Position numbers and translations under genes: made by a program
Notes under the pieces: generated by a model
Seen by the model: the letters and a program-made list of their open reading frames with translations, nothing else
Database searches by the model: none
What the model was told of the DNA's origin: nothing
Source: JANQIO01 sp043585095
GTDB taxonomy: Bacteria > Pseudomonadota > Gammaproteobacteria > Pseudomonadales > Halieaceae
Assembly: GCA_043585095.1 (NCBI GenBank)
Contig: CP121321.1
Coordinates: forward strand, 1 to 64,000
DNA: 64,000 bases
Direction: 5' to 3'
Shown here: piece by piece, positions 31,112 through 40,483 of the stretch
Layout: the number at the start of each line of letters is the position of its first letter
Numbering within the stretch: the first letter of the stretch is position 1

Positions 31112-31546
31112 ATGCCTATCGACGTACATCACATAAACTTTCTGGTTCGAGACCTGGACGTCGCCGAAGCCCGTTACAGAGACCGACTAAACCTGCCGGC
31201 AGCCCAGCGTGATGCGCTGCCGGGTCGGGGTGTTGCAACGGCGCGGTTCCGCCTCAACAACTGCTGGCTGGTACTGGTGCAGCCGCTGAGTGAAGAAGGT
31301 GAACCGGCCCGTTTACTTCGAGAGAATGGCGAGGGCTTCATGTTGTTGTCCCTTGGAGTCGATGACCTGGATGCTGAGCGCGAGCGCCTGGGTGATGATC
31401 TTGGACCGGAACGCAGGGGCTTGGATGGCTGGCGAGTTGCTGATCTCTGCGATCTGCAGGGTGCGCGCTTGCAATTGACGCAGCGAGCAGATGCCAGCAC
31501 AGCAGTGAACGTGAACATCACTAGAGATACGAAAGATGAATCTTGA
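31112..31546 (+). CDS. VOC-family (glyoxalase-like) protein
   Basis: A 144-residue vicinal-oxygen-chelate fold protein. The opening VHHINFLVRDLDVAEARYRDRL and the WRVADLCDLQGARLQL end are typical of single VOC domains that bind a metal through His and Glu. The substrate is unknown. It overlaps the following isochorismatase gene by 11 bases, so the two are likely co-translated and may act on the same small molecule. Confidence 0.75.
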   Translation: MPIDVHHINFLVRDLDVAEARYRDRLNLPAAQRDALPGRGVATARFRLNNCWLVLVQPLSEEGEPARLLRENGEGFMLLSLGVDDLDAERERLGDDLGPERRGLDGWRVADLCDLQGARLQLTQRADASTAVNVNITRDTKDES

Positions 31547-32135
31547 TCGCCGCCCTCAGGCACTTGGTAGGCGACCCGGCCTGATTCTTGTTGATCTGAT
31601 CAACGGGTTTACAGATCCCGATTGCCCGCTGGGGTCGCATTGTCCAGATGTCGTAGCGGCTAATGTGGAGCTGCTAGCGGCATTTCGTGACAAGAGGCTG
31701 CCGGTATTTTTTACGACGGTTGTGTACCACAACGCCGATCAGGCGCGAATATTCAGGGCGCGACTGCCGGCGCTGGAAGTATTGCAGCCGCAATCTCGCT
31801 GGGTGCAGGTCGACGATGCACTAACGCCGATAGACGGTGAAACACTGATTGAAAAACAATGGCCCAGTGCGTTTTTTGCAACGGACCTCGCTGATCGCCT
31901 CAAAGGGGCTGACGTTGATTCTCTGGTTGTCACCGGTCTCACTACAAGCGGCTGTGTTCGCGCCACAGTATTAGACGGCTTACAGTGCGATTACCCCGTT
32001 CTGGTACCCCGGGAAGCCGTTGGTGATCGCAATTCGGATGCCCACCAAGCAAACCTGTTCGATATGCACGCCAAGTATGCTGAAGTTGTCACCCTCGCAG
32101 ACCTGAAGGCTATGCTGGCCCAGCTTCCCCCATAA
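31536..32135 (+). CDS. Isochorismatase-family hydrolase
   Basis: A 199-residue cysteine hydrolase. The catalytic Asp (LILVDLINGF), Lys (IEKQWPSAFFATDL) and Cys (GLTTSGCVRATVLDG) are all present. The SGCVRATVLDG type is close to N-carbamoylsarcosine amidases and nicotinamidase-related hydrolases, so hydrolysis of an amide or carbamoyl group is expected rather than isochorismate cleavage. The ATG at 31536 lies inside the VOC gene. Confidence 0.82.
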   Translation: MNLDRRPQALGRRPGLILVDLINGFTDPDCPLGSHCPDVVAANVELLAAFRDKRLPVFFTTVVYHNADQARIFRARLPALEVLQPQSRWVQVDDALTPIDGETLIEKQWPSAFFATDLADRLKGADVDSLVVTGLTTSGCVRATVLDGLQCDYPVLVPREAVGDRNSDAHQANLFDMHAKYAEVVTLADLKAMLAQLPP

Positions 32136-32345
32136 GCGGCCTGCCGCCAGCGCTCCCCGTGATGTTGTCGGGCGCTGAGCCCTTTTAGCCCGCTGCTAGC
32201 GGCACATTCCAGTTGCACATTCCGCCTCCCCTACCTGCCTTCCAGCCAGCGTATTTGTTTGTGGCTTTATCCCGCTTCTGTGGTCTGAACCCAAAAACCG
32301 GGCGTATTGTCCAACACCCGTCCACCTTCAGGGGATACAACAACA

Positions 32346-34898
32346 ATGCAGGGTAGAAAACAAAAAATGGAAAAACGTCTAATCGCGCAGGCCGTCGCCT
32401 GGGCAACACTCGGGAGTTCCCTCGCTATTGCACCGCAAGCGGTGCTAGCGCAGGCAGCCTTATTGGAAGAAGTGGTTGTCACCGCGCGTAAGCGTGAGGA
32501 GAGCCTTCAGGATGTACCTATCGCCGTCACGGCGTTCACGTCAGCACAAATTGATGACGCTGGTATTGAACGTCCGCAAGACTTCATTCGTCTCACGCCG
32601 AACGTCAGCATTGTTGATACGGCCAACACGGGCGACACGCAGGTCACGATTCGTGGTCAGGTCTCAACTCGCGACGCCGAAAGTTCGTTTGCCTACGTAC
32701 TCGATGGGGTGTTGATCACCAACCCTAACGCCTTCAACGGCGAGCTTTTCGATATCGAGCAGATCGAAGTCCTCAAGGGCCCGCAGGGCGCGCTTTACGG
32801 TCGTAACGCCTCGTCGGGCGCGATCATTGTAAACAGCAAGCGTCCAACCAACGAGTTTGAAGCGCGTCTGCGCGGCGGCCTCGGCGATGACAATTTGGTC
32901 AAGGGCCAGGCGATGGTCAGCGGCCCCATTATCGAAGATAAGCTTTTCGCGCGAGCATCCATCAGCTACCGCGATACGGACGGCCAGTTCGAAAATCAAT
33001 TTACCGGCGAGAATGATGTGGTCAACTTCATGGAAGATACCAGCGCGCGCGCCCGTATCATCTGGGAGCCCACTGATCGCCTGACGATTGATTCGCAAAT
33101 TAGCTACCGGGACGTTGAAGCCGGCGCGATCAACTTCAATGCGACCTTTGCCCTGCCGGGTGCGGCGTCTTTCCTGGGTAACCCTGACCTTAACAAGGAC
33201 GTAAACGATACCGACTTCCGTTTCCTGTTCAACGTCCCGGGTCAAAACCAGCAGGAAAATACCTTCTTTGCCATCAAAGCTGACTACGAGTTCGATGCCG
33301 GCACTTTGACGTTGACCGGGTCTTATGATGATTTGGAAGAGTCGCTATTGTCCGACGGCACCAGCGCAGCCTTTGGTGGTTATTCTCTGGGCGCGCCGGA
33401 ATCACAGCAGGCTTGTATCGACAGCTATAACAGCTTTGATACCGGCCTGCTGGTCAGTCCGTTTTTCGCGGTTCAGGACGGCAATCCACCGGGAACCTTT
33501 GTTCCAGAGTTCGGCAACCTGAATGGCCTGCTGCCAGCTTACTCACCGACAACCTGTGACGGCTATCAGTACCAGGAACGCAACCAGCAAAGCAGCTCTT
33601 TCGAGGTGAAGTTTACCTCCAACGAAGATCAGCCAATACGTTGGGTCGCGGGTCTGTTTTACGCCAACCTCGAGCGTGAAGTAGTTGTCGCCTACGGCGC
33701 CGATCTGGGTCAGGGTTTTGTACAGGCACCCTATGTTCCACCGACTGGACCTAACCCCACCGACCTGCTGTTCTGGGACGACTTTGATACGGAAGTCTTC
33801 GCGGGCTTCGGTCAGTTAGAAATGGATATCGGCAGTAAGGGTGAGTTGGCACTGGCGATTCGTTACGACGAAGAGCAGCGCGAGGTTTCCAATAAGGTGC
33901 CTAACGTGCCCAATGCACAGATCTTTGGCCTGTTTGGCCAGGCGCCTATCAACCCGGCCTTTGATGGTTCCGGTACGGACGCTATCCCGGATCGTGATGA
34001 AACCTTTGATCAGTGGCAGCCCAAGATTAGCTATACGCACACGTTCAGTGATTCGATAACAGGCTATGGCTCTTACGGCGTTGGTTTCCGCTCAGGTGGC
34101 TTTAACAGCATCGGCAGTGAAGCGACCGTTAACGGTACCTTTGGTACTTACAACACGGCACCTCAAAATGTTCGCGATGACTTCGACAAAGAAGTGACCG
34201 ACACCTACGAGCTGGGTATGAAATCGCAGTGGCTGGACAACCGTTTGCGTGTCAACGCGGCGATGTTCTATACCGAGATTGAGGACTACCAGTTCTTTAA
34301 CTTCTTCGCCGGTCCGTTTGGTCTGCTGCGTGTTGTCACAAACATTGAAGAGGTTGAAATCTACGGCGCTGAAGTCGACTTTGCCTTCGCGGTGAACGAG
34401 TACATCACGCTGAGCGGTGGCTACGGTATCGTGGAAACCGAGATTGTGGAGAACAACAATCGGGATTACACGGAAGGCAATAGCCTGCCCTACGCCCCGG
34501 ACTCCAACGGCAACCTGAGCATCGATTTCCGCACGCCGCTGTTTGGCGATGTAGAACTGATGTTGCGTGCTGACTACCAGTACACCGGTAGCACCTGGTT
34601 CCATTCGGTTCAGGACAACGAGACCACCAACTACTTTACGGATCTCTCCGATGTCTACGGCGTGCCCGGGTTTGGCTTCGGTACCAGCGAGTACTCCAAC
34701 ACCGAGCGTGATGATTACTTCAGTCTGAACCTGCGCGCAGGTCTTTATGGAACCAACTGGTCTGTAGTGGCCTGGAGCCAGAACGCCACCGATGAAGACT
34801 TCCTCGAAGAAGTGATCCCGGCTCCGGAATTTGGGGGTTCCTTTAACCACCCGAACCCGGGTCGCATCTCTGGCGTGGATTTCACCTACAACTTCTGA
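32346..34898 (+). CDS. TonB-dependent outer-membrane receptor
   Basis: An 850-residue outer-membrane receptor. A signal peptide (about 1-37, ending AVLAQA) is followed by EEVVVTARKREESLQDVPIAVTAFT, a TonB-box-like stretch and plug start. The plug has the QIEVLKGPQGALYGRNASSGAI motif; the barrel ends in Phe (VDFTYNF), as needed for insertion by BAM. This LQDVPIAV type is very common in marine gammaproteobacteria and takes up siderophores, vitamins or large organic compounds; the ligand is unknown. ATG 32346 chosen; 32367 is also possible. A strong terminator follows. Confidence 0.88.
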   Translation: MQGRKQKMEKRLIAQAVAWATLGSSLAIAPQAVLAQAALLEEVVVTARKREESLQDVPIAVTAFTSAQIDDAGIERPQDFIRLTPNVSIVDTANTGDTQVTIRGQVSTRDAESSFAYVLDGVLITNPNAFNGELFDIEQIEVLKGPQGALYGRNASSGAIIVNSKRPTNEFEARLRGGLGDDNLVKGQAMVSGPIIEDKLFARASISYRDTDGQFENQFTGENDVVNFMEDTSARARIIWEPTDRLTIDSQISYRDVEAGAINFNATFALPGAASFLGNPDLNKDVNDTDFRFLFNVPGQNQQENTFFAIKADYEFDAGTLTLTGSYDDLEESLLSDGTSAAFGGYSLGAPESQQACIDSYNSFDTGLLVSPFFAVQDGNPPGTFVPEFGNLNGLLPAYSPTTCDGYQYQERNQQSSSFEVKFTSNEDQPIRWVAGLFYANLEREVVVAYGADLGQGFVQAPYVPPTGPNPTDLLFWDDFDTEVFAGFGQLEMDIGSKGELALAIRYDEEQREVSNKVPNVPNAQIFGLFGQAPINPAFDGSGTDAIPDRDETFDQWQPKISYTHTFSDSITGYGSYGVGFRSGGFNSIGSEATVNGTFGTYNTAPQNVRDDFDKEVTDTYELGMKSQWLDNRLRVNAAMFYTEIEDYQFFNFFAGPFGLLRVVTNIEEVEIYGAEVDFAFAVNEYITLSGGYGIVETEIVENNNRDYTEGNSLPYAPDSNGNLSIDFRTPLFGDVELMLRADYQYTGSTWFHSVQDNETTNYFTDLSDVYGVPGFGFGTSEYSNTERDDYFSLNLRAGLYGTNWSVVAWSQNATDEDFLEEVIPAPEFGGSFNHPNPGRISGVDFTYNF

Positions 34899-34925
34899 TT
34901 GATATCGCGATATCCACAGAAGCTC

Positions 34926-34951
34926 AAAGGCCCCTCAGGGGCCTTTTTTTT
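34926..34951 (+). terminator. Rho-independent terminator of the TonB receptor gene
   Basis: AAAGGCCCC-TCA-GGGGCCTTT followed by a run of T: a perfect stem with short loop, 28 bases behind the stop codon. Confidence 0.92.
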
Positions 34952-35098
34952 GCCCGTCACAAACCCCGCCAAACGAAAAACCGCTTTCGCGGCTCTGATT
35001 TACATCCACCACAGCATTGCGCTGGCTCAAGGTAATTTTGCCGAGCCGGGTTCACAGTAGTTGTTCATTGGGTGGTATCGGTTCGCGAGGTAGCGGTA

Positions 35099-38000
35099 AT
35101 GGCGACACAACATACAGTCATGTTGGATGGTAACGAGGCGGTGGCGCGTATTGCCCACCTGCTTAATGAGGTTATCGCGATCTATCCGATTACGCCCGCA
35201 TCACCTATGGGTGAGCATTCCGACGACTGGAGTGCTGCGGGGCAAACCAATCTATGGGGCAGCGTGCCCGATGTCATTGAAATGCAAAGCGAGGCGGGTG
35301 CGGCGGGTGCGATTCACGGTGCCCTTCAGGCGGGCAGCCTCGCTACTACCTTTACCGCCTCCCAGGGGCTGCTGTTGATGCTGCCCAATATGTTCAAGAT
35401 CGCCGGCGAGCTATCACCCACTGTGATTCACGTGGCTGCCCGCACGGTGGCGACCCACGCGCTATCCATCTTTGGGGATCACAGTGACGTGATGGCCGTG
35501 CGCAGCGCGGGCTTTGGCATGTTGTGTTCAAACTCAGTACAGGAAGCGTTGGATTTCGCCTTTATTGCGCAGGAGGCCAGCCAGCGGGGTCGTATCCCGA
35601 TGCTGCACTTTTTCGACGGCTTTCGCACATCCCATGAAGTCGCAAAGGTTCAACTCCCCGACCGTGACGTGATTCGTAGTCTGATCAACCACGATGCCAT
35701 CGAGGGCCATTTGGCACGAAGACTGGCGCCCGAGCAGCCGGTTTTGCGCGGCAGCTCCCAAAACCCCGATGTGTTTTTCCAGGCCCGCGAGGCAATCAAT
35801 CCCGTCTATGCGCGTTTTCCGGCGCTGGTTCAGCAGGTGATGGATGAATACGGCAAGGCGACCGGCCGCCAGTATCAGCTTTTTGATTACAGCGGTGCAG
35901 AAGACGCCGAGCGCGTGATTGTGATGATGGGCTCCGGTGCCGATACAGCGCGTGAAACGGTTGATGCGCTCACCGCCAAAGGCGAGAAAGTCGGCTTGTT
36001 AGCCGTGCGTTTGTATCGGCCCCTGGACGGCGCGGCGCTGGTCAACGCCCTACCCAAAACCACACAGGCGGTGGCTGTTCTGGATCGCACCAAAGAGCCC
36101 GGCGCCGATGGTGAACCACTGTACAAAGATGTACTGGGCGCATTGGCCGAACACCGTTTAGACAATATGCCGCGGGTGATCGGTGGGCGTTACGGCCTGT
36201 CTTCAAAAGAGTTCACGCCAGCCATGGTGGCGTCCGTTTACACGGCCCTGGCTAGTGATAAGCCGCCGAGACAGTTCACCGTGGGCATCCACGATGATAT
36301 CAGCCACATGAGTCTGGATTGGGATGACAGCTTCCGCAGCGGTGCGCATGCCGACAGCGTGCAGGCGCTGTTCTATGGGCTGGGTTCTGACGGTACGGTG
36401 AGTGCGAACAAGAATACCATTCGCATCATCGGCGACCAGACTGACCTGTATGCCCAGGGCTATTTCGTCTACGACTCCAAGAAATCCGGCGCCGTGACGA
36501 TCTCCCATTTGCGCTTTGGTCCGGCGCCAATCCGCTCGGCCTACCTGGTCGAGGACGGTGACGCCAACTTTATTGCCTGCCACCAGCCGATGTTTTTGGA
36601 ACGCTACGATATGTTGGCGAAAGCCGCGCCGGGGGCGACTTTTCTGCTGAATACCGAAGAGCCACCGGAGTCCGTATGGTCCAGTCTGCCCAGGAACTAT
36701 CAGCAACATATTGTGGATAAGGGTATTAAGCTATTTGCCATCGATGCTTACCAGGTTGCTGGGAACAGCGGCCTGGGCAAGCGTATCAACACCATCATGC
36801 AAACCTGTTTCTTCGCCATCGCGGGAGTGTTGGAGCGCGATGTGGCGATAACGGCGATCAAAGAGGCCGTCGAGAAATCCTACGGCCGCAAGTCGCGTCG
36901 TATTGCCTCGATGAACCGCGATGCGATTGACGCCACGCTCGCCCAGCTTCACGAAATTCCAGTTGAAGGCGGCGTCGACGGTACTGCCGAGAGCGGCACA
37001 TCGATGCCCGATCATGCGCCAGACTTCGTTAAGCGCGTCACGGCGGAGATCATTGCCGGGCGCGGCGACATGATCCCGGTGAGCGAGATGCCGCTGGATG
37101 GCAGCTGGCCGCTGAGCACCGCGGCCTATGAGAAACGCAATCTGGCGCTGGAGATCCCCGTTTGGGAGGCCGACCTCTGTACCCAGTGCGGCAAGTGTGT
37201 CTTCGTGTGTCCCCACTCGGCCATTCGTTCGAAAGCCTTCGATGAGGCAGCGGTGGCGGATGCGCCGGCGAGCTTTAAGAGCGTGCAGATAAAAGGCAAG
37301 GACTTCCCGCAGGGAGTGCATATCAGCTATCAGGTAGCTCCCGAGGATTGCACTGGCTGCACCTTGTGCGTCGACATTTGCCCCATTCGCGACAAGTCCA
37401 ATGCCAGTCGCAAAGCTATCAATATGGCGCCACAGCCCCCCTTGCGCGAGGCTGAAGTAGCGAACTGGTCATTTTTTGAGTCGCTGCCTGAATACGATCA
37501 CGCCGAACTCAAGCTCAATACGATGAAAGGCTCCATGCTGTTGGAGCCGCACTTTGAATTTTCTGGTGCCTGTGTCGGCTGCGGTGAAACCCCCTACCTG
37601 CGCACGGTCAGCCAGCTCTTCGGTGATCGCATGATTGTTGCCAATGCCACCGGCTGCTCCTCGATTTACGGTGGTAATCTGCCCACCACGCCCTGGCGCA
37701 CCAACGCGGAGGGGCGCGGCCCGGCCTGGAATAACAGTTTGTTCGAAGACAACGCCGAATTCGGTCTGGGCATACGCGTGGCCATAGATAGCCAGCGCCA
37801 GCGCGCGCGGGATCTGCTGGACGGTTTACGCTCGTCATTGTCGGACGACAGCCTGGCTGCACAAATTCTCGACTGCCAGGAAGACAATGAGGCGGAGATC
37901 CACGAACAGCGAGAGCGGGTCGAGCAACTGAAACAGCTGCTGCGTTCTTCCGGTAAAGCGGAGGCGAAAGCGCTGCTAACTTTGGCCGATAGCCTTTGTC

Positions 38001-38668
38001 ACCGCAGCGTATGGATCGTTGGCGGCGACGGTTGGGCCTACGATATTGGCTTTGGTGGACTGGACCATGTCATGGCCTCCGGGCGTAACGTAAATCTGCT
38101 GGTGCTGGATACCGAGGTCTATTCCAATACCGGCGGACAAACATCTAAAGCGACACCGCGCGGCGCGGTCGCCAAATACTCCGCGGCCGGTAAGAGCACC
38201 GGCAAAAAAGATCTGGCGCGCATCGCCATGGACTATGAAAACGTCTACGTGGCGCACGTGGCCTATGGCGCCAAGGATACGCAAACCCTGAATGCCATAC
38301 TGGAGGCAGAAAGCTATCCGGGTACCAGTCTGATTATTGCCTATTCCCCCTGTATCGCTCACGGGGTGGATATGTCCAACAACCACCGCCAGCAGAACCT
38401 GGCAGTGAACAGTGGGCATTGGCCGCTGTTCCGGTTCGATCCGCGGCGAGAGCACAATCCGCTTAAGATGGATTCCAAGCCACCGTCGATACCCTACCGT
38501 GAGTTTGTCGAATCAGAGGCACGTTTCGGCATGCTCTGGTATGCGGAGCCGGAGCGTGCGGAAGCGCTATTAGCAGATGCCGAAGTTGAGGTGCGCGAGC
38601 GCTACGCTCGGTATCAGCAGCTGGCCGGGCTCGATTGGTCCGTCGGCACTGGCGAGGAGGAACACTGA
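35099..38668 (+). CDS. nifJ: Pyruvate:ferredoxin/flavodoxin oxidoreductase
   Basis: A 1189-residue single-chain enzyme that converts pyruvate and CoA to acetyl-CoA, CO2 and reduced ferredoxin or flavodoxin. Visible parts: IYPITPASPMGEHSDDW at the N-terminus, two ferredoxin-like clusters (CTQCGKCVFVCP and CTGCTLCVDICP), CVGCGET of the third cluster, NATGCSSIYGGN, and the thiamine-diphosphate block GDGWAYDIGFGGLDHVMASG ... DTEVYSNTGGQ. The ATG at 35099 is preferred to one nine codons earlier. It is coupled with a dihydroorotate-dehydrogenase-like gene. In an apparently aerobic organism it may serve under low oxygen or provide reductant. Confidence 0.93.
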   Translation: MATQHTVMLDGNEAVARIAHLLNEVIAIYPITPASPMGEHSDDWSAAGQTNLWGSVPDVIEMQSEAGAAGAIHGALQAGSLATTFTASQGLLLMLPNMFKIAGELSPTVIHVAARTVATHALSIFGDHSDVMAVRSAGFGMLCSNSVQEALDFAFIAQEASQRGRIPMLHFFDGFRTSHEVAKVQLPDRDVIRSLINHDAIEGHLARRLAPEQPVLRGSSQNPDVFFQAREAINPVYARFPALVQQVMDEYGKATGRQYQLFDYSGAEDAERVIVMMGSGADTARETVDALTAKGEKVGLLAVRLYRPLDGAALVNALPKTTQAVAVLDRTKEPGADGEPLYKDVLGALAEHRLDNMPRVIGGRYGLSSKEFTPAMVASVYTALASDKPPRQFTVGIHDDISHMSLDWDDSFRSGAHADSVQALFYGLGSDGTVSANKNTIRIIGDQTDLYAQGYFVYDSKKSGAVTISHLRFGPAPIRSAYLVEDGDANFIACHQPMFLERYDMLAKAAPGATFLLNTEEPPESVWSSLPRNYQQHIVDKGIKLFAIDAYQVAGNSGLGKRINTIMQTCFFAIAGVLERDVAITAIKEAVEKSYGRKSRRIASMNRDAIDATLAQLHEIPVEGGVDGTAESGTSMPDHAPDFVKRVTAEIIAGRGDMIPVSEMPLDGSWPLSTAAYEKRNLALEIPVWEADLCTQCGKCVFVCPHSAIRSKAFDEAAVADAPASFKSVQIKGKDFPQGVHISYQVAPEDCTGCTLCVDICPIRDKSNASRKAINMAPQPPLREAEVANWSFFESLPEYDHAELKLNTMKGSMLLEPHFEFSGACVGCGETPYLRTVSQLFGDRMIVANATGCSSIYGGNLPTTPWRTNAEGRGPAWNNSLFEDNAEFGLGIRVAIDSQRQRARDLLDGLRSSLSDDSLAAQILDCQEDNEAEIHEQRERVEQLKQLLRSSGKAEAKALLTLADSLCHRSVWIVGGDGWAYDIGFGGLDHVMASGRNVNLLVLDTEVYSNTGGQTSKATPRGAVAKYSAAGKSTGKKDLARIAMDYENVYVAHVAYGAKDTQTLNAILEAESYPGTSLIIAYSPCIAHGVDMSNNHRQQNLAVNSGHWPLFRFDPRREHNPLKMDSKPPSIPYREFVESEARFGMLWYAEPERAEALLADAEVEVRERYARYQQLAGLDWSVGTGEEEH

Positions 38669-38669
38669 G

Positions 38670-39683
38670 ATGGCCGATCTAAAAAGCCACTATCTGGGTC
38701 TTGAGCTAAAAAACCCGCTGCTCGCCTCGGCGTCACCCCTAAGTCGTGAGCTGGACCGGGCCAGACATCTGGAAGACGCCGGCATAGCGGGCATTGTTAT
38801 GTATTCGCTGTTTGAAGAAGACCTGCTGGCGGAGGAGATACAGTACGATCGCTTCATGGAGCATCAGTCTATAGGCCACGGCGAAGCCTCTTCCTTCCTG
38901 CCGCCGCAGCCAGACTTTCAGTCCAGCCTCGACCGCTATCTTGAGCAAATTCAGCAGCTTAAACGGCACCTGTCTATTCCTGTGATCGCAAGTCTCAACG
39001 GTATAAGTGAAGAGGGCTGGGTCGGTTATGGGCGGGATCTGCAAGCAGCTGGCGCCGATGCTCTGGAGATCAACGTGTATTACGTGGCGGCCGACCCGGA
39101 GGAGAGTGCGGCAGACGTTGAGCAGCGTTACCTGGACGCGGTGGGTCATTTGCGCCAGGCGGTATCGATTCCGGTGTCTGTCAAACTCTCGCCGCAGTTT
39201 TCATCGCCTTTGTTCCTGACCCGGCAGCTACAGGCTGCGGGCGCCAGCGCCGTTGTGCTGTTTAACCGCTTTTACCAGAGCGACATCAATCTGGAGACGC
39301 TGAGCGTCGAGCCGCAGCTCAAGCTGTCGGATCCCTATGAGTCCTTGCTGCGCGTGCGATGGGCGGCCATTGTGCGCGGCGCTCTGGATATTGATATCGC
39401 CGTCACCGGCGGTTTTCACAGCGCGGGTGACGCGATTAAGGCTCTGTTGGTAGGTGCCAATGCCGTGCAATTATGCAGCGTGCTGCTACAGCAAGGCCCC
39501 GGTAAAGTAAGTGAGTTGCTGGAAGAGATTAACGGTTGGTTGGACGGCAACGAGTACGAATCGGTGATGCAAATGCAGGGCAGCCTCAGTCATCGCAATG
39601 CGGCCGATCCAGCGGCCTTTGAGCGGGACAGCTATCGCGCGGTGTTAGACAGCTTTACGCCGCCGCCGGGGGTACGCTACTAG
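38670..39683 (+). CDS. Dihydroorotate dehydrogenase-like FMN protein
   Basis: A 337-residue TIM-barrel flavoprotein of the dihydroorotate dehydrogenase superfamily. The opening LKSHYLGLELKNPLLASASPLSREL, the IPVIASLNGIS strand, ALEINVYYV, IPVSVKLSP and the phosphate-binding VTGGFHSAGDAIKALLVGANAVQLCSVLLQQGPG are seen. The start one base after the nifJ stop, with GAGGAGG upstream, makes co-expression certain. Known nifJ neighbours of this kind are not true PyrD; a role as an electron-transfer or repair partner of the pyruvate enzyme is an inference. Confidence 0.8.
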   Translation: MADLKSHYLGLELKNPLLASASPLSRELDRARHLEDAGIAGIVMYSLFEEDLLAEEIQYDRFMEHQSIGHGEASSFLPPQPDFQSSLDRYLEQIQQLKRHLSIPVIASLNGISEEGWVGYGRDLQAAGADALEINVYYVAADPEESAADVEQRYLDAVGHLRQAVSIPVSVKLSPQFSSPLFLTRQLQAAGASAVVLFNRFYQSDINLETLSVEPQLKLSDPYESLLRVRWAAIVRGALDIDIAVTGGFHSAGDAIKALLVGANAVQLCSVLLQQGPGKVSELLEEINGWLDGNEYESVMQMQGSLSHRNAADPAAFERDSYRAVLDSFTPPPGVRY

Positions 39684-39707
39684 GCTCGGGGACTTTTTGT
39701 GAAGATA

Positions 39708-39890
39708 TCAGTCGTCTTCACTAAACACTTCCACGCTGCTGCCGCTGCTATCAACTAAAAATACGATAGGGCGGCAGCACACTTGGCAGTCTTCGATATA
39801 GGACTGTCCCGCCTCGGAAGGGTCGATCAGTACACCATTAGGTTCGCCGCAGTAGGGACAGTGAATGGTGGATTCTTCGAGGCTGCTCAT
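39708..39890 (-). CDS. CPXCG-motif cysteine-rich small protein
   Basis: A 60-residue protein with two CXXC knuckles (CPYCG at 11-15 and CQVCCRP at 35-41), probably binding one zinc ion. The acidic end (VEVFSEDD) is typical of this small family, whose function is unknown. Its start overlaps the stop of the upstream lipoprotein gene by four bases, so it is the last gene of the MCE lipid-transport operon. Confidence 0.8.
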   Translation of the reverse strand: MSSLEESTIHCPYCGEPNGVLIDPSEAGQSYIEDCQVCCRPIVFLVDSSGSSVEVFSEDD

Positions 39891-40483
39891 TCGTCCTCCA
39901 GTGCTTCCAGCACGCGCGATAAAACGACTGCGTAAGCCTGGCCAAGCGCAGCGACGGCCGCGTCAGAGGACCAGGAGTCCAATGCAACGCTACTGCGTGC
40001 AACGCTGCTTCGGTTATTGCGGCCCTCGCTGTCAACACAGGACAAGGCGACTTCAGCGCGGTCCCCTTCAATGCTGCGGACCAGGCTGAAAGCGCGCACC
40101 TCACACACCAGACGACGCTGTCCCAGCGATTGATGGTGCCCTGTTTGCACGCTGTAGCCAGCGCATTCCAGATCATCCGCCATGCGCTGTTCCAGCAATA
40201 CGTCAGCCTGCGCTGCCCAGCGCGCGCCGCGCAGATAGCTGAGCTCGTCTGAGGCGGCGTTGTGCAATGCGATTCGGTTGCTATCCAGACCAGCGTTCAT
40301 GCCCGCGACGCTCATGGATAGCTTCGTATCGCCAGTTTCACACTGCGTCATCGCGGCTTTTAGCAGATACCGTTTGCTGGCGGGCGCGTCACTGCCCGGC
40401 AGGTTCATACAGGCTACCAAGCTGGTGCTTATGGCTAGCAGTGCAGCCGACGTTCGCCAGTTAATCAAGGTCAATCTCCACAT
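39887..40483 (-). CDS. ABC transport auxiliary lipoprotein (PqiC-like)
   Basis: A 198-residue lipoprotein: signal peptide with lipobox LVAC near residue 25. The later pattern (RIALHNAASDELSYLRGARWAAQADVLLEQRMADDLE...) is typical of the PqiC/ABC-type transport auxiliary family that sits at the outer membrane and joins MCE protein bridges. The ATG at 40483 is preferred, six codons inside a longer frame; the gene overlaps the MCE gene by 23 bases. Fourth gene of the operon running leftward from 43320. Confidence 0.78.
   Translation of the reverse strand: MWRLTLINWRTSAALLAISTSLVACMNLPGSDAPASKRYLLKAAMTQCETGDTKLSMSVAGMNAGLDSNRIALHNAASDELSYLRGARWAAQADVLLEQRMADDLECAGYSVQTGHHQSLGQRRLVCEVRAFSLVRSIEGDRAEVALSCVDSEGRNNRSSVARSSVALDSWSSDAAVAALGQAYAVVLSRVLEALEDE

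Noticed and set aside
38577..38669. Longer start of the dihydroorotate-dehydrogenase-like gene inside nifJ
   Set aside because: A strong ribosome binding site and the conserved N-terminus point to the ATG at 38670.
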